Assembly (NCBI GenBank): GCA_019510405.1
Contig: JAEKKK010000119.1
Span: 1-38,804, forward strand
DNA length: 38,804 nt
DNA from: Gemmatimonadota bacterium
GTDB lineage: Bacteria > Gemmatimonadota > Gemmatimonadetes > Gemmatimonadales > Gemmatimonadaceae
Direction: 5' to 3'
Of this stretch, positions 7,952 to 16,440 are shown piece after piece; position 1 is the stretch's first letter; every line of letters starts with the position of its first letter. Below the pieces are notes generated by a model. That model ran no database searches and was not told the DNA's origin. It saw nothing but the letters and a program-made list of their open reading frames with translations. The position numbers and the translations under genes are program-made.

Positions 7952-8986
7952 ATGCGTGTAGCCAGCAAGCTTGCCGTCGTCGCCGCGCTCGTCGCGACCG
8001 GCGCGACGGCCGCGATGGCGCAGGACCTCACGGGCGCCGGCGCGACCTTTCCGTATCCCATCTACAGCAAGTGGTTCTCCGATTACGCCGCGAAGACCGG
8101 CGTGAAGATCAACTATCAGTCGATCGGCTCCGGTGGCGGCATCCGGCAGCTCTCCGAGCAGACGGTCGATTTCGGTGCGTCGGATGCGCCGATGTCGGAC
8201 GCCGAGCTCGCGAAGGCGAAGGGCGGCGCCGTGTTGCACATCCCGACGGTGCTGGGCGCGGTGGTCGCGACGTACAACCTGCCGCAACTGACGAAGGCGC
8301 TGCGCCTCGACGGCGCGACACTCGCCGACCTGTACCTCGGCAAGATCACGAAGTGGAACGACGCGCGGATCGCCGCGCTGAACCCGGGCGCGAAGCTTCC
8401 GGATACCGACGTGCTGGTCGTGCATCGCTCCGACGGCTCGGGCACGAGCTACGTCTTCACCGATTACCTGGCGAGCGTGAGCCCGGTGTGGGCGGCGAAG
8501 CCGGGTAAGGGGAAGGAAGTGCAGTGGCCCGTCGGGCTCGGCGCGAAGGGCAACGAAGGGGTGGCCGGCCAGGTGAAGCAGTTGCCCGGTTCGATCGGCT
8601 ACATCGAGCTGGCGTACGCGAAGCAGAACAAGCTCGCCTTCGCCGACATCAGGAACGCGAAGGGGCAGTTCGTGACGCCGAGCATCGCGGCGGTGACCGC
8701 GGCGGCGGCGGGCGCGGCGGCAGCGCTGCCGGCCAACACGGACTACCGCGTGAGCATCGTGAACGCGGCCGGCGCGGGCGCGTATCCCATCTCATCGTTC
8801 ACCTGGCTGCTCGTCTACCAGACGCAGCCCGACGCGGTGAAGGGAAAGAAGCTGCTCGACTTCGTGCGCTGGGCGCTCGTGGACGGTGAGAAGTCCGCCG
8901 CGACACTCGACTACGCGCCGCTTCCGCCCGCCATGGCGAAGCAGCTGCTCAAGCGGCTCGGCACGGTGAGTCTCGCGGCGAAGTAG
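7952..8986 (+). CDS. pstS: Phosphate-binding protein PstS
   Basis: This 344-residue periplasmic protein binds phosphate and delivers it to PstCA. The signal peptide ends ATAAMAQ with no lipobox, so the mature protein is soluble and periplasmic, as in diderms. Phosphate-site motifs are LTGAGATFPYP, SIGSGGGIRQL, VDFGASDAPM and HRSDGSGTSYVF. It stands apart from the pstCAB-phoU operon, beyond the porin, and has its own phased-repeat region. Start and ribosome binding site are both clear. The length is typical. Confidence 0.97.
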   Translation: MRVASKLAVVAALVATGATAAMAQDLTGAGATFPYPIYSKWFSDYAAKTGVKINYQSIGSGGGIRQLSEQTVDFGASDAPMSDAELAKAKGGAVLHIPTVLGAVVATYNLPQLTKALRLDGATLADLYLGKITKWNDARIAALNPGAKLPDTDVLVVHRSDGSGTSYVFTDYLASVSPVWAAKPGKGKEVQWPVGLGAKGNEGVAGQVKQLPGSIGYIELAYAKQNKLAFADIRNAKGQFVTPSIAAVTAAAAGAAAALPANTDYRVSIVNAAGAGAYPISSFTWLLVYQTQPDAVKGKKLLDFVRWALVDGEKSAATLDYAPLPPAMAKQLLKRLGTVSLAAK

Positions 8987-8991
8987 TCGAG

Positions 8992-9219
8992 GTGCGGGAG
9001 ATCGTGCGCGAGTACGCGGATCTACTCACGATGCAGGGCATGTCGCCCGATCAGACGATTTCCAGTCTCCAGGCCGTCGCACGTCGCGCGCGGCCGCGCA
9101 TGCGCGAGCGTGACGCGTCGATCGCGGGCGATTCGGCGGACGACCGGATGGCATTGATCGCGCGGTGGTGTTCAGCGTGGGTTCGACGTGCCAAGGGGTC
9201 AGACACCTTCGGTATCTGA
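8992..9219 (+). CDS. Small uncharacterised protein after pstS
   Basis: This 75-codon frame starts with GTG 5 nt after the pstS stop. The translation begins MREIVREYADLLTMQGMSPD and reads like a short helical, charged protein: an N-terminal helix, a hinge, an Arg-rich stretch, then LIARWCSAWVRRA. I do not recognise a family, although small proteins of this style are common in Gemmatimonadota. No Shine-Dalgarno is visible, so translation could depend on coupling to pstS. The last residues (KGSDTFGI) are encoded by the REP-like hairpin at 9195-9223. The native C terminus may therefore have been replaced by repeat insertion. Confidence 0.45.
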   Translation: MREIVREYADLLTMQGMSPDQTISSLQAVARRARPRMRERDASIAGDSADDRMALIARWCSAWVRRAKGSDTFGI

Positions 9220-9223
9220 CCCC
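9195..9223. repeat. REP-like palindrome (GGGGTCAGA / TCTGACCCC)
   Basis: A 9-bp perfect stem, GGGGTCAGA (9195-9203) and TCTGACCCC (9215-9223), encloses ACC-TTC-GGT as an inner hairpin after one mismatch. The GGGGTCAGA/TCTGACCCC arms are those of widespread bacterial REP elements mobilised by RAYT-type (IS200-like) transposases. No transposase gene is in the window. It lies between two genes that converge here and can act as a terminator for both. Confidence 0.65.
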
Positions 9224-9265
9224 AACTCCGACGTCAGTTCGCCGCTGCTGAAGGCGCCGGGACGG

Positions 9266-9628
9266 TCAGAGGAACATCCCGGTGAGCGCCGCCGATCGTC
9301 CGATGAACTGATCGATCCGTCTGCTCGTCGGCGGTGCAGTCTCCGGCTCGACGATATTCGCGACGTCCTCGTCGCTGGCGAACGCCAGACGAAAGCTGCC
9401 GTTACGTACCTCGCGCCAGTAGCGCACCAGCGCGCGGACGGCGTCCATCGCGCCGTCGTCGAGCGCGGTCACGCCGTGCAGGTCGAGGCGCAGCGTCCGC
9501 ACGTGCACCGGGATGTCGCGGCAGACGCCCCGCAGCGGGAATGCGTCGTAGCCGGCGAGGCGGCCCGAGAGGTAGAGGGTGGCCGAGCTGTCGCTCACTT
9601 CGAGCGCGTGCAGCAGGCGAGGGGTCAC
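9266..9628 (-). CDS. STAS-domain protein, anti-anti-sigma-factor-like
   Basis: This 120-residue protein has a STAS-like core in residues 10-85: a strand-rich start, then LRLDLHGVTALDDGAMDAV, matching the beta3-alpha2 region of SpoIIAA-type proteins. In regulatory STAS proteins the helix starts Asp-Ser-Ser-Gly-Leu with a phosphorylated serine. Here the same place reads Asp-Asp-Gly-Ala-Met, so the phosphorylation site is absent. It may be a constitutive binder or have another ligand. It lies downstream of phoR on the same strand, 101 nt away, with a CGTTACA heptamer and a TATAGT element in that gap. The GTG at 9628 has AAGG 9 nt upstream. The STAS assignment is fold-level and the function is unknown. 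Confidence 0.65.
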   Translation of the reverse strand: MTPRLLHALEVSDSSATLYLSGRLAGYDAFPLRGVCRDIPVHVRTLRLDLHGVTALDDGAMDAVRALVRYWREVRNGSFRLAFASDEDVANIVEPETAPPTSRRIDQFIGRSAALTGMFL

Positions 9629-9673
9629 GGATCCGAGCCTTGTTGAGGTGTGCTCGAACCTTCACCGTCGTGC

Positions 9674-9710
9674 GCAACTATACACCCTACGACTCGCAGC
9701 GGTTGTGTAA
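9674..9710 (-). promoter_or_regulatory. Possible promoter of the STAS gene with one Pho-type heptamer
   Basis: On the minus strand CGTTACA (9704-9710) is followed 11 nt later by the poor match CGCTGCG. A possible -10 element TATAGT lies about 12 nt beyond that. Only one heptamer is convincing. Confidence 0.3.
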
Positions 9711-9729
9711 CGGCCGAAGCGCGCTCAGC

Positions 9730-11430
9730 TCACGCTGCGGGGAGCCACACGCCGACGGTCGTACCGCGTCCGACCACGCTCGTTGCCTCGACGCGCCCCC
9801 CATGCGCCTCGGCGAGATGGCGCACGATGGCCAGCCCGAGTCCGGTGCCTCCCTCGGCGCGTGAGCGTCCGGCGTCCACGCGGTAGAACCGCTCGAAGAT
9901 CCGCGGCAGATGCTCGGCGGAGATGCCGATCCCCGTGTCGCTCACCTCGACCCACACGCCGCCGTCTGCCGCGCGGGTGCGGAGCGTGACGCCGCCCTCA
10001 CGCGTGTAACGCACCGCGTTCTCGACGAGGTTCGTGACGATCTGTCGGAACGCCGTCGGATCGACGCGCACCCGGGTTGCGTCGGGTGTCACGGTCGCGG
10101 CGAGAGTCAGCCCTTTCGCCGACGCCGCGCTCTGGAGCGCGGTGAACACGTCGGTCACGATACCCGAGACCTCCACCGTGCTCACGTTCGGTCGCCAGCC
10201 CCCGCTCTCGATCCGCGAGAGGTCGAGCAGGTCGTCGACGATGCGCTGCATGCGCGTCGCGTTGTCGCGGATCGTCTCGACGAAGCGCTGCCGCTGCTCG
10301 GACGGGATCCCGTCGTCGAGCAGCGTTTCGGCGTAGCCGCTCACGGCCGTCAGCGGCGTCTTGAGCTCGTGCGAGACGTTCGCCACGAAGTCGCGGCGAA
10401 TCGTCTCCAGCCGGCGGAGCACGGTGAGGTCGAGCACCGTGACGACGCCGCCCCCGGTGCGCAGCGGCCGCGAGGCGACGGCAATCGTACGATCGTGCAT
10501 CGCGATTTCGCTCGGCGGCATGCTCGTGCCGACGCTCGCCTGCTCGATCGCCTCCCGTAGGGTGTGCTCGCGCGGGAGCAGCTCGCGCACGAACGGCAGG
10601 GGTGCCTGCACGCCGAGCAGGGTGCGCGCGCGTTGGTTGATGCGGATCACCATCCCGCGCTCGTCGACGGCGAGCACTCCCTCCTCGAGCGACTCGAGCA
10701 CGGCGGTCATGAGCTGGTCGTCCGCCTCGAGCGCGTCGAGGCGCGTCGCGAGCTGCTCGGCCATGCGGTGCAGGGCGGTCGCGAGGTCGCCGACCTCGCC
10801 GGGAGCGGAGAGCGCCGGCCGACGCGCGAGATCGCCCGCGGCGATGGCGCGTGCGACGTCGCGCAGCTCGACCACCGGTTGCGAGATGCTGCGCGCGAAG
10901 AGGAACGCCAGCGCGAGTGCGCCGACGAGGGCAAGGAGCCCACTGGCGAGGACGTCGCGTTGCGCGCCGCGCACGATCTCGTCGAGGCTGCCCGTGGTGA
11001 GCGACACGCGCACGTAGCCCAGCGGATGCTTCTGCGCGACATACAGCTCGTCGTCCCCCGCCGATGCACTGTGACGGAGCGATACGCCGACGCCGTGCTC
11101 GCGCGCACCGACGACCTCCGGCCGACTGTAGTGATTTTCCAATCGGCGCCGCGCTTCGGGGCCGAACTCGGCGTCGCCGACGACGACCCCGGTGCTGTCG
11201 ATCAGTGTGACGCGGTAGCCGAGCGCGTCGCCGGCGCGTTGGGCCAGCGCTTCCGGGTCGGTGCCTGCCTGCCACTCCGCGCTGACCACGCGCCCGACGC
11301 GAGCCAGCTCGTCGCGCTTCTCCTCGACCAGCCGGTTACGAAGGCGCCCGCCCGCGATCAGCACCACCGCGGCCACCATCGCCGTCACGACGACGAGGGA
11401 GCCGGCGAGGAGCCGACGGGCGAGGGTCAC
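9730..11430 (-). CDS. phoR: Sensor histidine kinase PhoR
   Basis: This 566-residue membrane kinase would phosphorylate PhoB. Its order is membrane helix (8-27), a 125-residue extracytoplasmic region, a second helix (160-180), HAMP (180-232), a PAS-like domain (240-340), HisKA with His354 in [10 protein letters not shown], and a HATPase domain. N-, G1- and G2-box motifs are present: [17 protein letters not shown] and [10 protein letters not shown]. The large outer sensor region resembles B. subtilis PhoR more than the short E. coli form. The GTG at 11430 overlaps the phoB stop as GTGA, so the pair is translationally coupled. The open frame extends further upstream inside phoB but carries no domain. 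Confidence 0.93.
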   Translation of the reverse strand: MTLARRLLAGSLVVVTAMVAAVVLIAGGRLRNRLVEEKRDELARVGRVVSAEWQAGTDPEALAQRAGDALGYRVTLIDSTGVVVGDAEFGPEARRRLENHYSRPEVVGAREHGVGVSLRHSASAGDDELYVAQKHPLGYVRVSLTTGSLDEIVRGAQRDVLASGLLALVGALALAFLFARSISQPVVELRDVARAIAAGDLARRPALSAPGEVGDLATALHRMAEQLATRLDALEADDQLMTAVLESLEEGVLAVDERGMVIRINQRARTLLGVQAPLPFVRELLPREHTLREAIEQASVGTSMPPSEIAMHDRTIAVASRPLRTGGGVVTVLDLTVLRRLETIRRDFVANVSHELKTPLTAVSGYAETLLDDGIPSEQRQRFVETIRDNATRMQRIVDDLLDLSRIESGGWRPNVSTVEVSGIVTDVFTALQSAASAKGLTLAATVTPDATRVRVDPTAFRQIVTNLVENAVRYTREGGVTLRTRAADGGVWVEVSDTGIGISAEHLPRIFERFYRVDAGRSRAEGGTGLGLAIVRHLAEAHGGRVEATSVVGRGTTVGVWLPAA

Positions 11431-12143
11431 GCCGGCCGGCTCTGCGGCACCCGGAGCCGGTACCCGAAGCCGCGCACGGTCTCGATCATGTCGCCCGCCG
11501 CGCCGAGCTTGGCCCGCAGCCGCTGGACGTGCATGTCCACCGTCCGCGTCTGGATATCGGGCGCCGCTTCCCACACCGTCTCGAGGAGGTGCGCGCGGCC
11601 CTGCACCCGCCCACGCCGCTCGGCGAGGGTGAGCAGCAGCTTGAACTCCGTCGGCGTGAGCTCGATCGGTGCGCCGTCGACTTTCACCTGGTGCGCGCCG
11701 AGGTCGATCTCGATCGCACCGAGCTGCAGGCGGTCGCCGCTCGTCGCTCCACCGGCCCCGACCCGCCGCAGGATGGCGCCGACCCGCAGCACGAGCTCCT
11801 GCGGGCTGAACGGCTTGGTGAGGTAGTCATCGGCTCCGAGCGAGAGCCCGTGAATCCGGTCGGGCTCCTCGCGCCGCGCGGTGAGCATCAGGACGGCCAC
11901 GTCGCGCGTCGGCTCGTTGGCGCGGATCTGCTCGAGCACTTCGTAGCCCGTCATCCCCGGCAGCATCAGGTCGAGCACGACGAGCGACGGGCGCTCGCGG
12001 CGCACCGCTTCGATCGCCTCCGTGCCGGAGCTCGCTGTCGAGACGCGGTAGCCCGCCTTCGCCAGGTGGTACGCCACGAGGGCGACGATATCCGGCTCGT
12101 CGTCCACCACCAGCACGCGCTCGCCCGCGGTCGCCGTTGTCAT
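11427..12143 (-). CDS. phoB: Response regulator PhoB
   Basis: This 238-residue OmpR/PhoB-family regulator has an N-terminal receiver with acidic residues Asp14-Asp15, phosphoacceptor Asp58 (VVLDLMLPG), Thr88 and Lys110 (DYLTKPF). A C-terminal winged helix (about 140-235) includes [13 protein letters not shown] and [16 protein letters not shown]. It would bind phased Pho boxes and activate phosphate-starvation genes. The ATG overlaps the udk stop (ATGA) and the gene end overlaps phoR (GTGA). The three genes form one coupled unit. Confidence 0.94.
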   Translation of the reverse strand: MTTATAGERVLVVDDEPDIVALVAYHLAKAGYRVSTASSGTEAIEAVRRERPSLVVLDLMLPGMTGYEVLEQIRANEPTRDVAVLMLTARREEPDRIHGLSLGADDYLTKPFSPQELVLRVGAILRRVGAGGATSGDRLQLGAIEIDLGAHQVKVDGAPIELTPTEFKLLLTLAERRGRVQGRAHLLETVWEAAPDIQTRTVDMHVQRLRAKLGAAGDMIETVRGFGYRLRVPQSRPA

Positions 12144-12769
12144 CGCACGCTGGCCGGTTGGAGACGCTGCATGATCTTCGCGACGATCATCTCGATCGCC
12201 ACCGGGTTGTGTCCACCACGGGGCACGATCACGTCCGCGTAGCGCTTGCTGGGCTCCACGAACTCCAGGTGCATCGGCCGCACGGTCGACAGGTACTGGT
12301 CGAGGATCTCCGGCAGGGGCCGGCCCCGCTTCGCCATATCCCGCTTGATCCGCCGCATCAACCGGATATCCGGGTCGGCGTCCACGAAGACTTTCACGTT
12401 GCATAGGTCACGCACCCTGGAGTCGACGAAGAGCAGGATCCCATCGATGACGATCACGTCGGCCGGCGGGACCGGCACGACGGCACCACCGCGCACGTGT
12501 GCCTGGAAGTCGTAGACCGGCTTCTCGATGGAGCGTCCCTCCGCGAGCTCGGAGAGTTGCCGAACCAGGAGGTCCCAGTCGAACGCGTTCGGGTGGTCCC
12601 AGTTGATCGCCTTCCGCTCTTCGAACGGCAGATGAGAGTGGTCGAGGTAGTACGCGTCCATGTCGATGAACGCGACCGACGCATCTCCAAGTGCCGCCGC
12701 GACGTTGCGCGCCACGGTGCTCTTCCCGGAGCCGGATCCGCCCGCCACCCCGATGATCAGGGGATTCAC
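12140..12769 (-). CDS. udk: Uridine kinase
   Basis: This 209-residue cytosolic kinase phosphorylates uridine and cytidine to UMP and CMP. The P-loop is at residues 10-17 (GGSGSGKS). Substrate and lid motifs include DMDAYYLDHSHLPFEER, NWDHPNAFDWDLL, VIDGILLF and RRIKRDMAKRGR. The length matches E. coli Udk (213 residues). The GTG at 12769 begins VNPLIIGVAGG, exactly where the family starts; no Shine-Dalgarno is clear. It is the first gene of udk-phoB-phoR and divergent from the nucleotide-scavenging operon. Pyrimidine nucleosides released outside could be recaptured by this enzyme. Confidence 0.94.
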   Translation of the reverse strand: MNPLIIGVAGGSGSGKSTVARNVAAALGDASVAFIDMDAYYLDHSHLPFEERKAINWDHPNAFDWDLLVRQLSELAEGRSIEKPVYDFQAHVRGGAVVPVPPADVIVIDGILLFVDSRVRDLCNVKVFVDADPDIRLMRRIKRDMAKRGRPLPEILDQYLSTVRPMHLEFVEPSKRYADVIVPRGGHNPVAIEMIVAKIMQRLQPASVR

Positions 12770-12843
12770 CGGACGAACCGACGCGCCATGCTCGTCTCGC
12801 GATGAAAGCTGGACGAGCGGACCGATGCAGTGCAGAGGGCCTG

Positions 12844-12861
12844 TGTCACAGTCGTGTATAG
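12844..12861. promoter_or_regulatory. Possible Pho box between udk and the nucleotidase operon
   Basis: TGTCACA (12844-12850) and TGTATAG (12855-12861) are 11 nt apart in the shared divergent promoter region. The first fits the heptamer consensus. The second resembles TGTATCT in the array at 24147-24208, but it could equally be a -10 element. The rest of 12770-12967 shows nothing else recognisable. Confidence 0.35.
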
Positions 12862-12967
12862 AGCGGGCGCGCGAAAGTCGGGACGGGTCAAGTGTGCCCG
12901 GTCGGTATGGATGCGTCAACTGGACGAAACGCTCCCCGCTTCCCGGGCCGCCGACTAGCTTTTTCCC

Positions 12968-15900
12968 ATGCTGAACCGAACGTCCGCGACCATCGCCGCG
13001 ACCCTCCTCGCGGTGGCGTGTGCGCATCCCGCGTCGTCGCCTCCCCCCGCCTCCTCGACTCCCGCCGCGATCGACCTCGTCGTCGCGGCGACGACCGACA
13101 TCCACGGCCGAGTCCGCGGCTGGGACTACGACCGCGATCGCCCCGATCCGGGCGTCGGCCTCGCCCGCGCGGCCACGATCGTTGACTCGCTGCGGCAGGC
13201 GGCCGAGGGCCGCGTGCTTCTGATCGACGCGGGCGACATCACCCAGGGCAACGCGCTCGCGTTCGTCGCCGCGCGGGTGTCGCGCGACGCAGGGCCGACA
13301 CCGGTCATCGCGGCGATGAACGCGATGCACTACGACGCGGCCGCCGTCGGCAATCACGACTTCAACTACGGCGTGCCGTACCTCGAGCGGAACCTTCGCC
13401 AGGCGCGCTTTCCCCTGCTGGCCGCGAACGTTCGCCGAGCGGATGGGCGACGCCTCGTCCCCGGGTGGACGATGGTGGAGCGCGCCGGCGTGAAGGTCGG
13501 CATCGTCGGCGCCACGACGCCCGGCTCGATGGTGTGGGACCGGGACAACCTTCGCGCGGCGGACGTCGTCATCGGCGACATCCTGCCCGCCGTCCGACTC
13601 GGCGTCGATTCGGCGCGCGCCGCCGGCGCGGAGGTGATCGTCGTGACGATGCACAGCGGACTCTCCGAGCCTGCGACCTACGACACCGCGTCGACCGGAC
13701 TGCCAAGCGACAACGTCGCGGCGCGCGTCGCCCGCGAGGTGCCCGGGGTCGACCTCGTCGTGTACGGCCACTCGCACAAGGAGATGGCCGACACCTCGAT
13801 CAACGGCGTGCTGCTCGTGCAGGCGAAGAACTGGGTGCAGAGTGTCGCGGCGGCGCACCTGCGGCTCGCGCGCGAGAACGGGCGCTGGCGCGTGATCGGC
13901 AAGACAGGGACGTTGATCCACACGGCCGGCCACACCGAATCGCCCGCCGTGCTCGCGGCCACCGACTCGGCGCATCGCGCCGCCGTCGCGTGGGTGACGA
14001 CGCCGATCGGGAGGACCGACGTCGCGTGGCGTGCCGATTCGGCGCGCGTCGCCGACACGCCGCTGCAGGACTTCGTGCTCGAGGTGATGCGTCGCGCGGC
14101 GCACGCCGACCTGGCCGCCGGCGCGGCCTTCTCGCTCGATGCGTCGATCGATTCGGGGGCGATCACCGCGGCTCGACTCCAGGCGCTCTATCCGTACGAC
14201 AACACCGTCCGCGCGATCCGCATCAGCGGACGCCAGCTCCGTGAGTATCTCGAGCAGAGCGCACGCTACTTCACCGTCGACGCGTCCGGAGCGCCCACGG
14301 TGAACCGCGAGATCCCCGGCTACAACTTCGACATCGTCGCGGGCGCGGACTACGTGCTCGACGTGTCGCGTCCCGTCGGCGAGCGCGTCACGCGACTGGA
14401 GGTGAAGGGCCGGCCCGTCGCACCGGCCGACAGCTTCACGCTCGCGCTGACGAACTACCGGCAGAGCGGCGGTGGCGACTACCCGATGATCGTCGGCGCG
14501 CCGGTCGTCTACAAGTCGACCGAAGACGTGCGCCAGCTCCTCACGGATGAGGTGCGGCGCGCCGGCGTGCTGCGTCCGCAGGACTACTTCACCCGCAACT
14601 GGCGCATCGAGCCCGCGAGCGCGGTCTCGGCGTTGTACCGTCAGCTCCGCGGCGGCGTGGGGCCGGTCGCCGCCGGCGCGCCGCGCGCCGCGCAGCAGGA
14701 CACGACGCCGCTCGCCCGCCGCACGCCGCGCCCGCCGACGCGGCTCCGCATCCTCGGAACCAACGATTTCCACGGCGCGCTCGAGCCGCGCGTCGATTCC
14801 CGCGGCGTTCGCCGCGGCGGCGCGGCATATCTCGCCGCGATGATCCGTCGCGCCGCGGCGGAGTGTTCGCCTCCTCAGTGTCAGGTACTCCTCGTCGACG
14901 GGGGCGACGAGTTCCAGGGGACGCTCGCGTCCAACCTCGCCTTCGGCAAACCGATCACCGGCATCTTCAACGAGCTGGGATACGCGGCGGCGGCGCTGGG
15001 CAACCACGAATTCGACTGGGGGCAGGATACGCTCCGCGCCCGGATGCGCGACGCGCACTACGACTTCCTCGGCGCCAACGTTCGCTACAAGGACGGACGC
15101 GACGTGCCGTGGATCCGCGACGACACGCTCGTCACGCGCGGCCCGCTCAAGATCGGCATCATCGGGCTCGCATCGGTGATCACCGCGAGCACGACGCTGG
15201 CGCGCAACGTGGCCGACCTGAACTTCCTCCAACCGGGACCCATCGTCGACAGCCTCGCGCGCCGGCTCCGCGCGCGCGGCGCGGACTACGTGATCGTGCT
15301 CGCCCACGATGGCGCCTTCTGCGATCGCGGTCCGGCGTCGTGCAACGGCGAGATCATCGGGATCGCGCACTCGTTCAAGGAGCCGATCGACGCAATCGTG
15401 AGCGGGCACACTCACTCGCTCGTCAACACGACCGTCGCGGGCATCCCGATCGTGCAGGCCTACTCGAGCGGCACGGCGCTCGACGTCATCGACCTCGGTC
15501 CCGACGGCGTCACGCATCAGGTGCGGAACGTTCTTCCGGACTCGATCGCGCCGGATCCCGCTGTGGCCCGGCTCGTGGATCAGGCGCTCGTACGTGTCGC
15601 GCCGATCATCGATCAGCGGATCGCACGGATCGCCCAGACGTACACGCGCACCGACGAAGGTCCACAGCAGTTCGCCCTCGGCAACCTGATCGCCGACGCG
15701 ATGCGCTTCGCCGGCAAGGGGGACGTGGCGGTGATGAACAATGGCGGCATCCGCACCGATCTCCGTGCCGGCACCGCGACCTACGGTTCGCTGTTCGAGC
15801 TCCAGCCATTCGGTAACACGCTTTACCGCATCACCGTCACCGGCGATGCACTGCGCGCGTACCTCGAGCGCCTCGTCGCGCGCAACGATCCGCGATACCA

Positions 15901-16192
15901 CGTCTCGGGCGTTCAGCTGACGTACGATCCCGCCGCTCCGCCGGGCAATCGGTTGCGGAGCGCCACGCTGGCCACCGGGAAGCCAATCGATCCTGCGGCG
16001 CGGTACAGCATCGTGCTCAACAACTTCATGGCCGAGGGCGGGGAAGGGCTGGGCCTCAGCAAAGGCGCGATCAGGAGCGAGCATCTCTCCACGATCGATC
16101 TCGATGCGCTGGTGCGGTACCTCAGGACACTCCCTCAACCCGTGCACGCCCCGACCGAAGTGCGCATCCGTCCCACCGGAGCTACGCCATGA
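12968..16192 (+). CDS. Two-module nucleotide phosphoesterase lipoprotein (YfkN-like)
   Basis: This 1074-residue surface or periplasmic enzyme fuses two full metallophosphatase/5'-nucleotidase units. A signal sequence ends LLAVAC (Cys18), so it is probably a lipoprotein. Module 1 resembles CpdB (2',3'-cyclic phosphodiesterase/3'-nucleotidase): TTDIHGR at 43-49, DAGD at 87-90, GNHDFNYG from 128, and YGHSHKEM. Module 2 starts near 592 and resembles UshA-type 5'-nucleotidase: GTNDFHG, DGGDEFQGT, GNHEFDWG and SGHTHS. Each is followed by its C-terminal nucleoside-binding domain, and an Ala/Pro-rich linker joins the two. Bacillus YfkN has the same two-module order. It would release phosphate and nucleosides from external nucleotides and cyclic RNA-breakdown products. 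It is the first gene of a four-gene coupled operon. Confidence 0.9.
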   Translation: MLNRTSATIAATLLAVACAHPASSPPPASSTPAAIDLVVAATTDIHGRVRGWDYDRDRPDPGVGLARAATIVDSLRQAAEGRVLLIDAGDITQGNALAFVAARVSRDAGPTPVIAAMNAMHYDAAAVGNHDFNYGVPYLERNLRQARFPLLAANVRRADGRRLVPGWTMVERAGVKVGIVGATTPGSMVWDRDNLRAADVVIGDILPAVRLGVDSARAAGAEVIVVTMHSGLSEPATYDTASTGLPSDNVAARVAREVPGVDLVVYGHSHKEMADTSINGVLLVQAKNWVQSVAAAHLRLARENGRWRVIGKTGTLIHTAGHTESPAVLAATDSAHRAAVAWVTTPIGRTDVAWRADSARVADTPLQDFVLEVMRRAAHADLAAGAAFSLDASIDSGAITAARLQALYPYDNTVRAIRISGRQLREYLEQSARYFTVDASGAPTVNREIPGYNFDIVAGADYVLDVSRPVGERVTRLEVKGRPVAPADSFTLALTNYRQSGGGDYPMIVGAPVVYKSTEDVRQLLTDEVRRAGVLRPQDYFTRNWRIEPASAVSALYRQLRGGVGPVAAGAPRAAQQDTTPLARRTPRPPTRLRILGTNDFHGALEPRVDSRGVRRGGAAYLAAMIRRAAAECSPPQCQVLLVDGGDEFQGTLASNLAFGKPITGIFNELGYAAAALGNHEFDWGQDTLRARMRDAHYDFLGANVRYKDGRDVPWIRDDTLVTRGPLKIGIIGLASVITASTTLARNVADLNFLQPGPIVDSLARRLRARGADYVIVLAHDGAFCDRGPASCNGEIIGIAHSFKEPIDAIVSGHTHSLVNTTVAGIPIVQAYSSGTALDVIDLGPDGVTHQVRNVLPDSIAPDPAVARLVDQALVRVAPIIDQRIARIAQTYTRTDEGPQQFALGNLIADAMRFAGKGDVAVMNNGGIRTDLRAGTATYGSLFELQPFGNTLYRITVTGDALRAYLERLVARNDPRYHVSGVQLTYDPAAPPGNRLRSATLATGKPIDPAARYSIVLNNFMAEGGEGLGLSKGAIRSEHLSTIDLDALVRYLRTLPQPVHAPTEVRIRPTGATP

Positions 16193-16440
16193 GCGCCACG
16201 CTGCGCGTATTCGTGAACGGCGTCGGCTATGACCTCCCCACCGGCGCCACCGCGCTCGACGCCGTGGCCCTCCACGACGCCGACGAGGCACGGGCGGTGC
16301 GCGAGGGTGCCGTGCTCGTCACCGACAGCCGCGGCCTGCCGATCGATGCCGAGTCGCCGATGTTCGCCGGGGCGGTGTTGCGGTTGATCCCGAATCGCGG
16401 CCGCGACGCCGCCGACCCTGCCGCTCGCTTCGACGAATGA
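16189..16440 (+). CDS. Small beta-grasp-like protein of unknown role
   Basis: This 83-residue protein is held between two ATGA overlaps: with the nucleotidase stop at its start and with adenosine deaminase at its end. The sequence (LRVFVNGVGYDLPTGATALD, then VLVTDSRGLPID and AVLRLIPNR) follows the strand and turn pattern of ThiS/MoaD-type beta-grasp proteins. It lacks the C-terminal Gly-Gly of sulfur carriers and ends in a charged tail (AARFDE). I do not recognise a named family. Tight coupling suggests a function tied to nucleoside salvage, possibly as an accessory to the deaminase. The gene itself is well supported by the double overlap. Confidence 0.75.
   Translation: MSATLRVFVNGVGYDLPTGATALDAVALHDADEARAVREGAVLVTDSRGLPIDAESPMFAGAVLRLIPNRGRDAADPAARFDE

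Noticed and set aside
12140-16291. A 1383-codon minus-strand frame including udk and running antisense to the nucleotidase gene
   Set aside because: Only the last 209 codons are a real protein (udk). The rest is Arg/Asp-rich, matches no domain and is the complement of a clear coding gene; such shadows are expected at this GC content.
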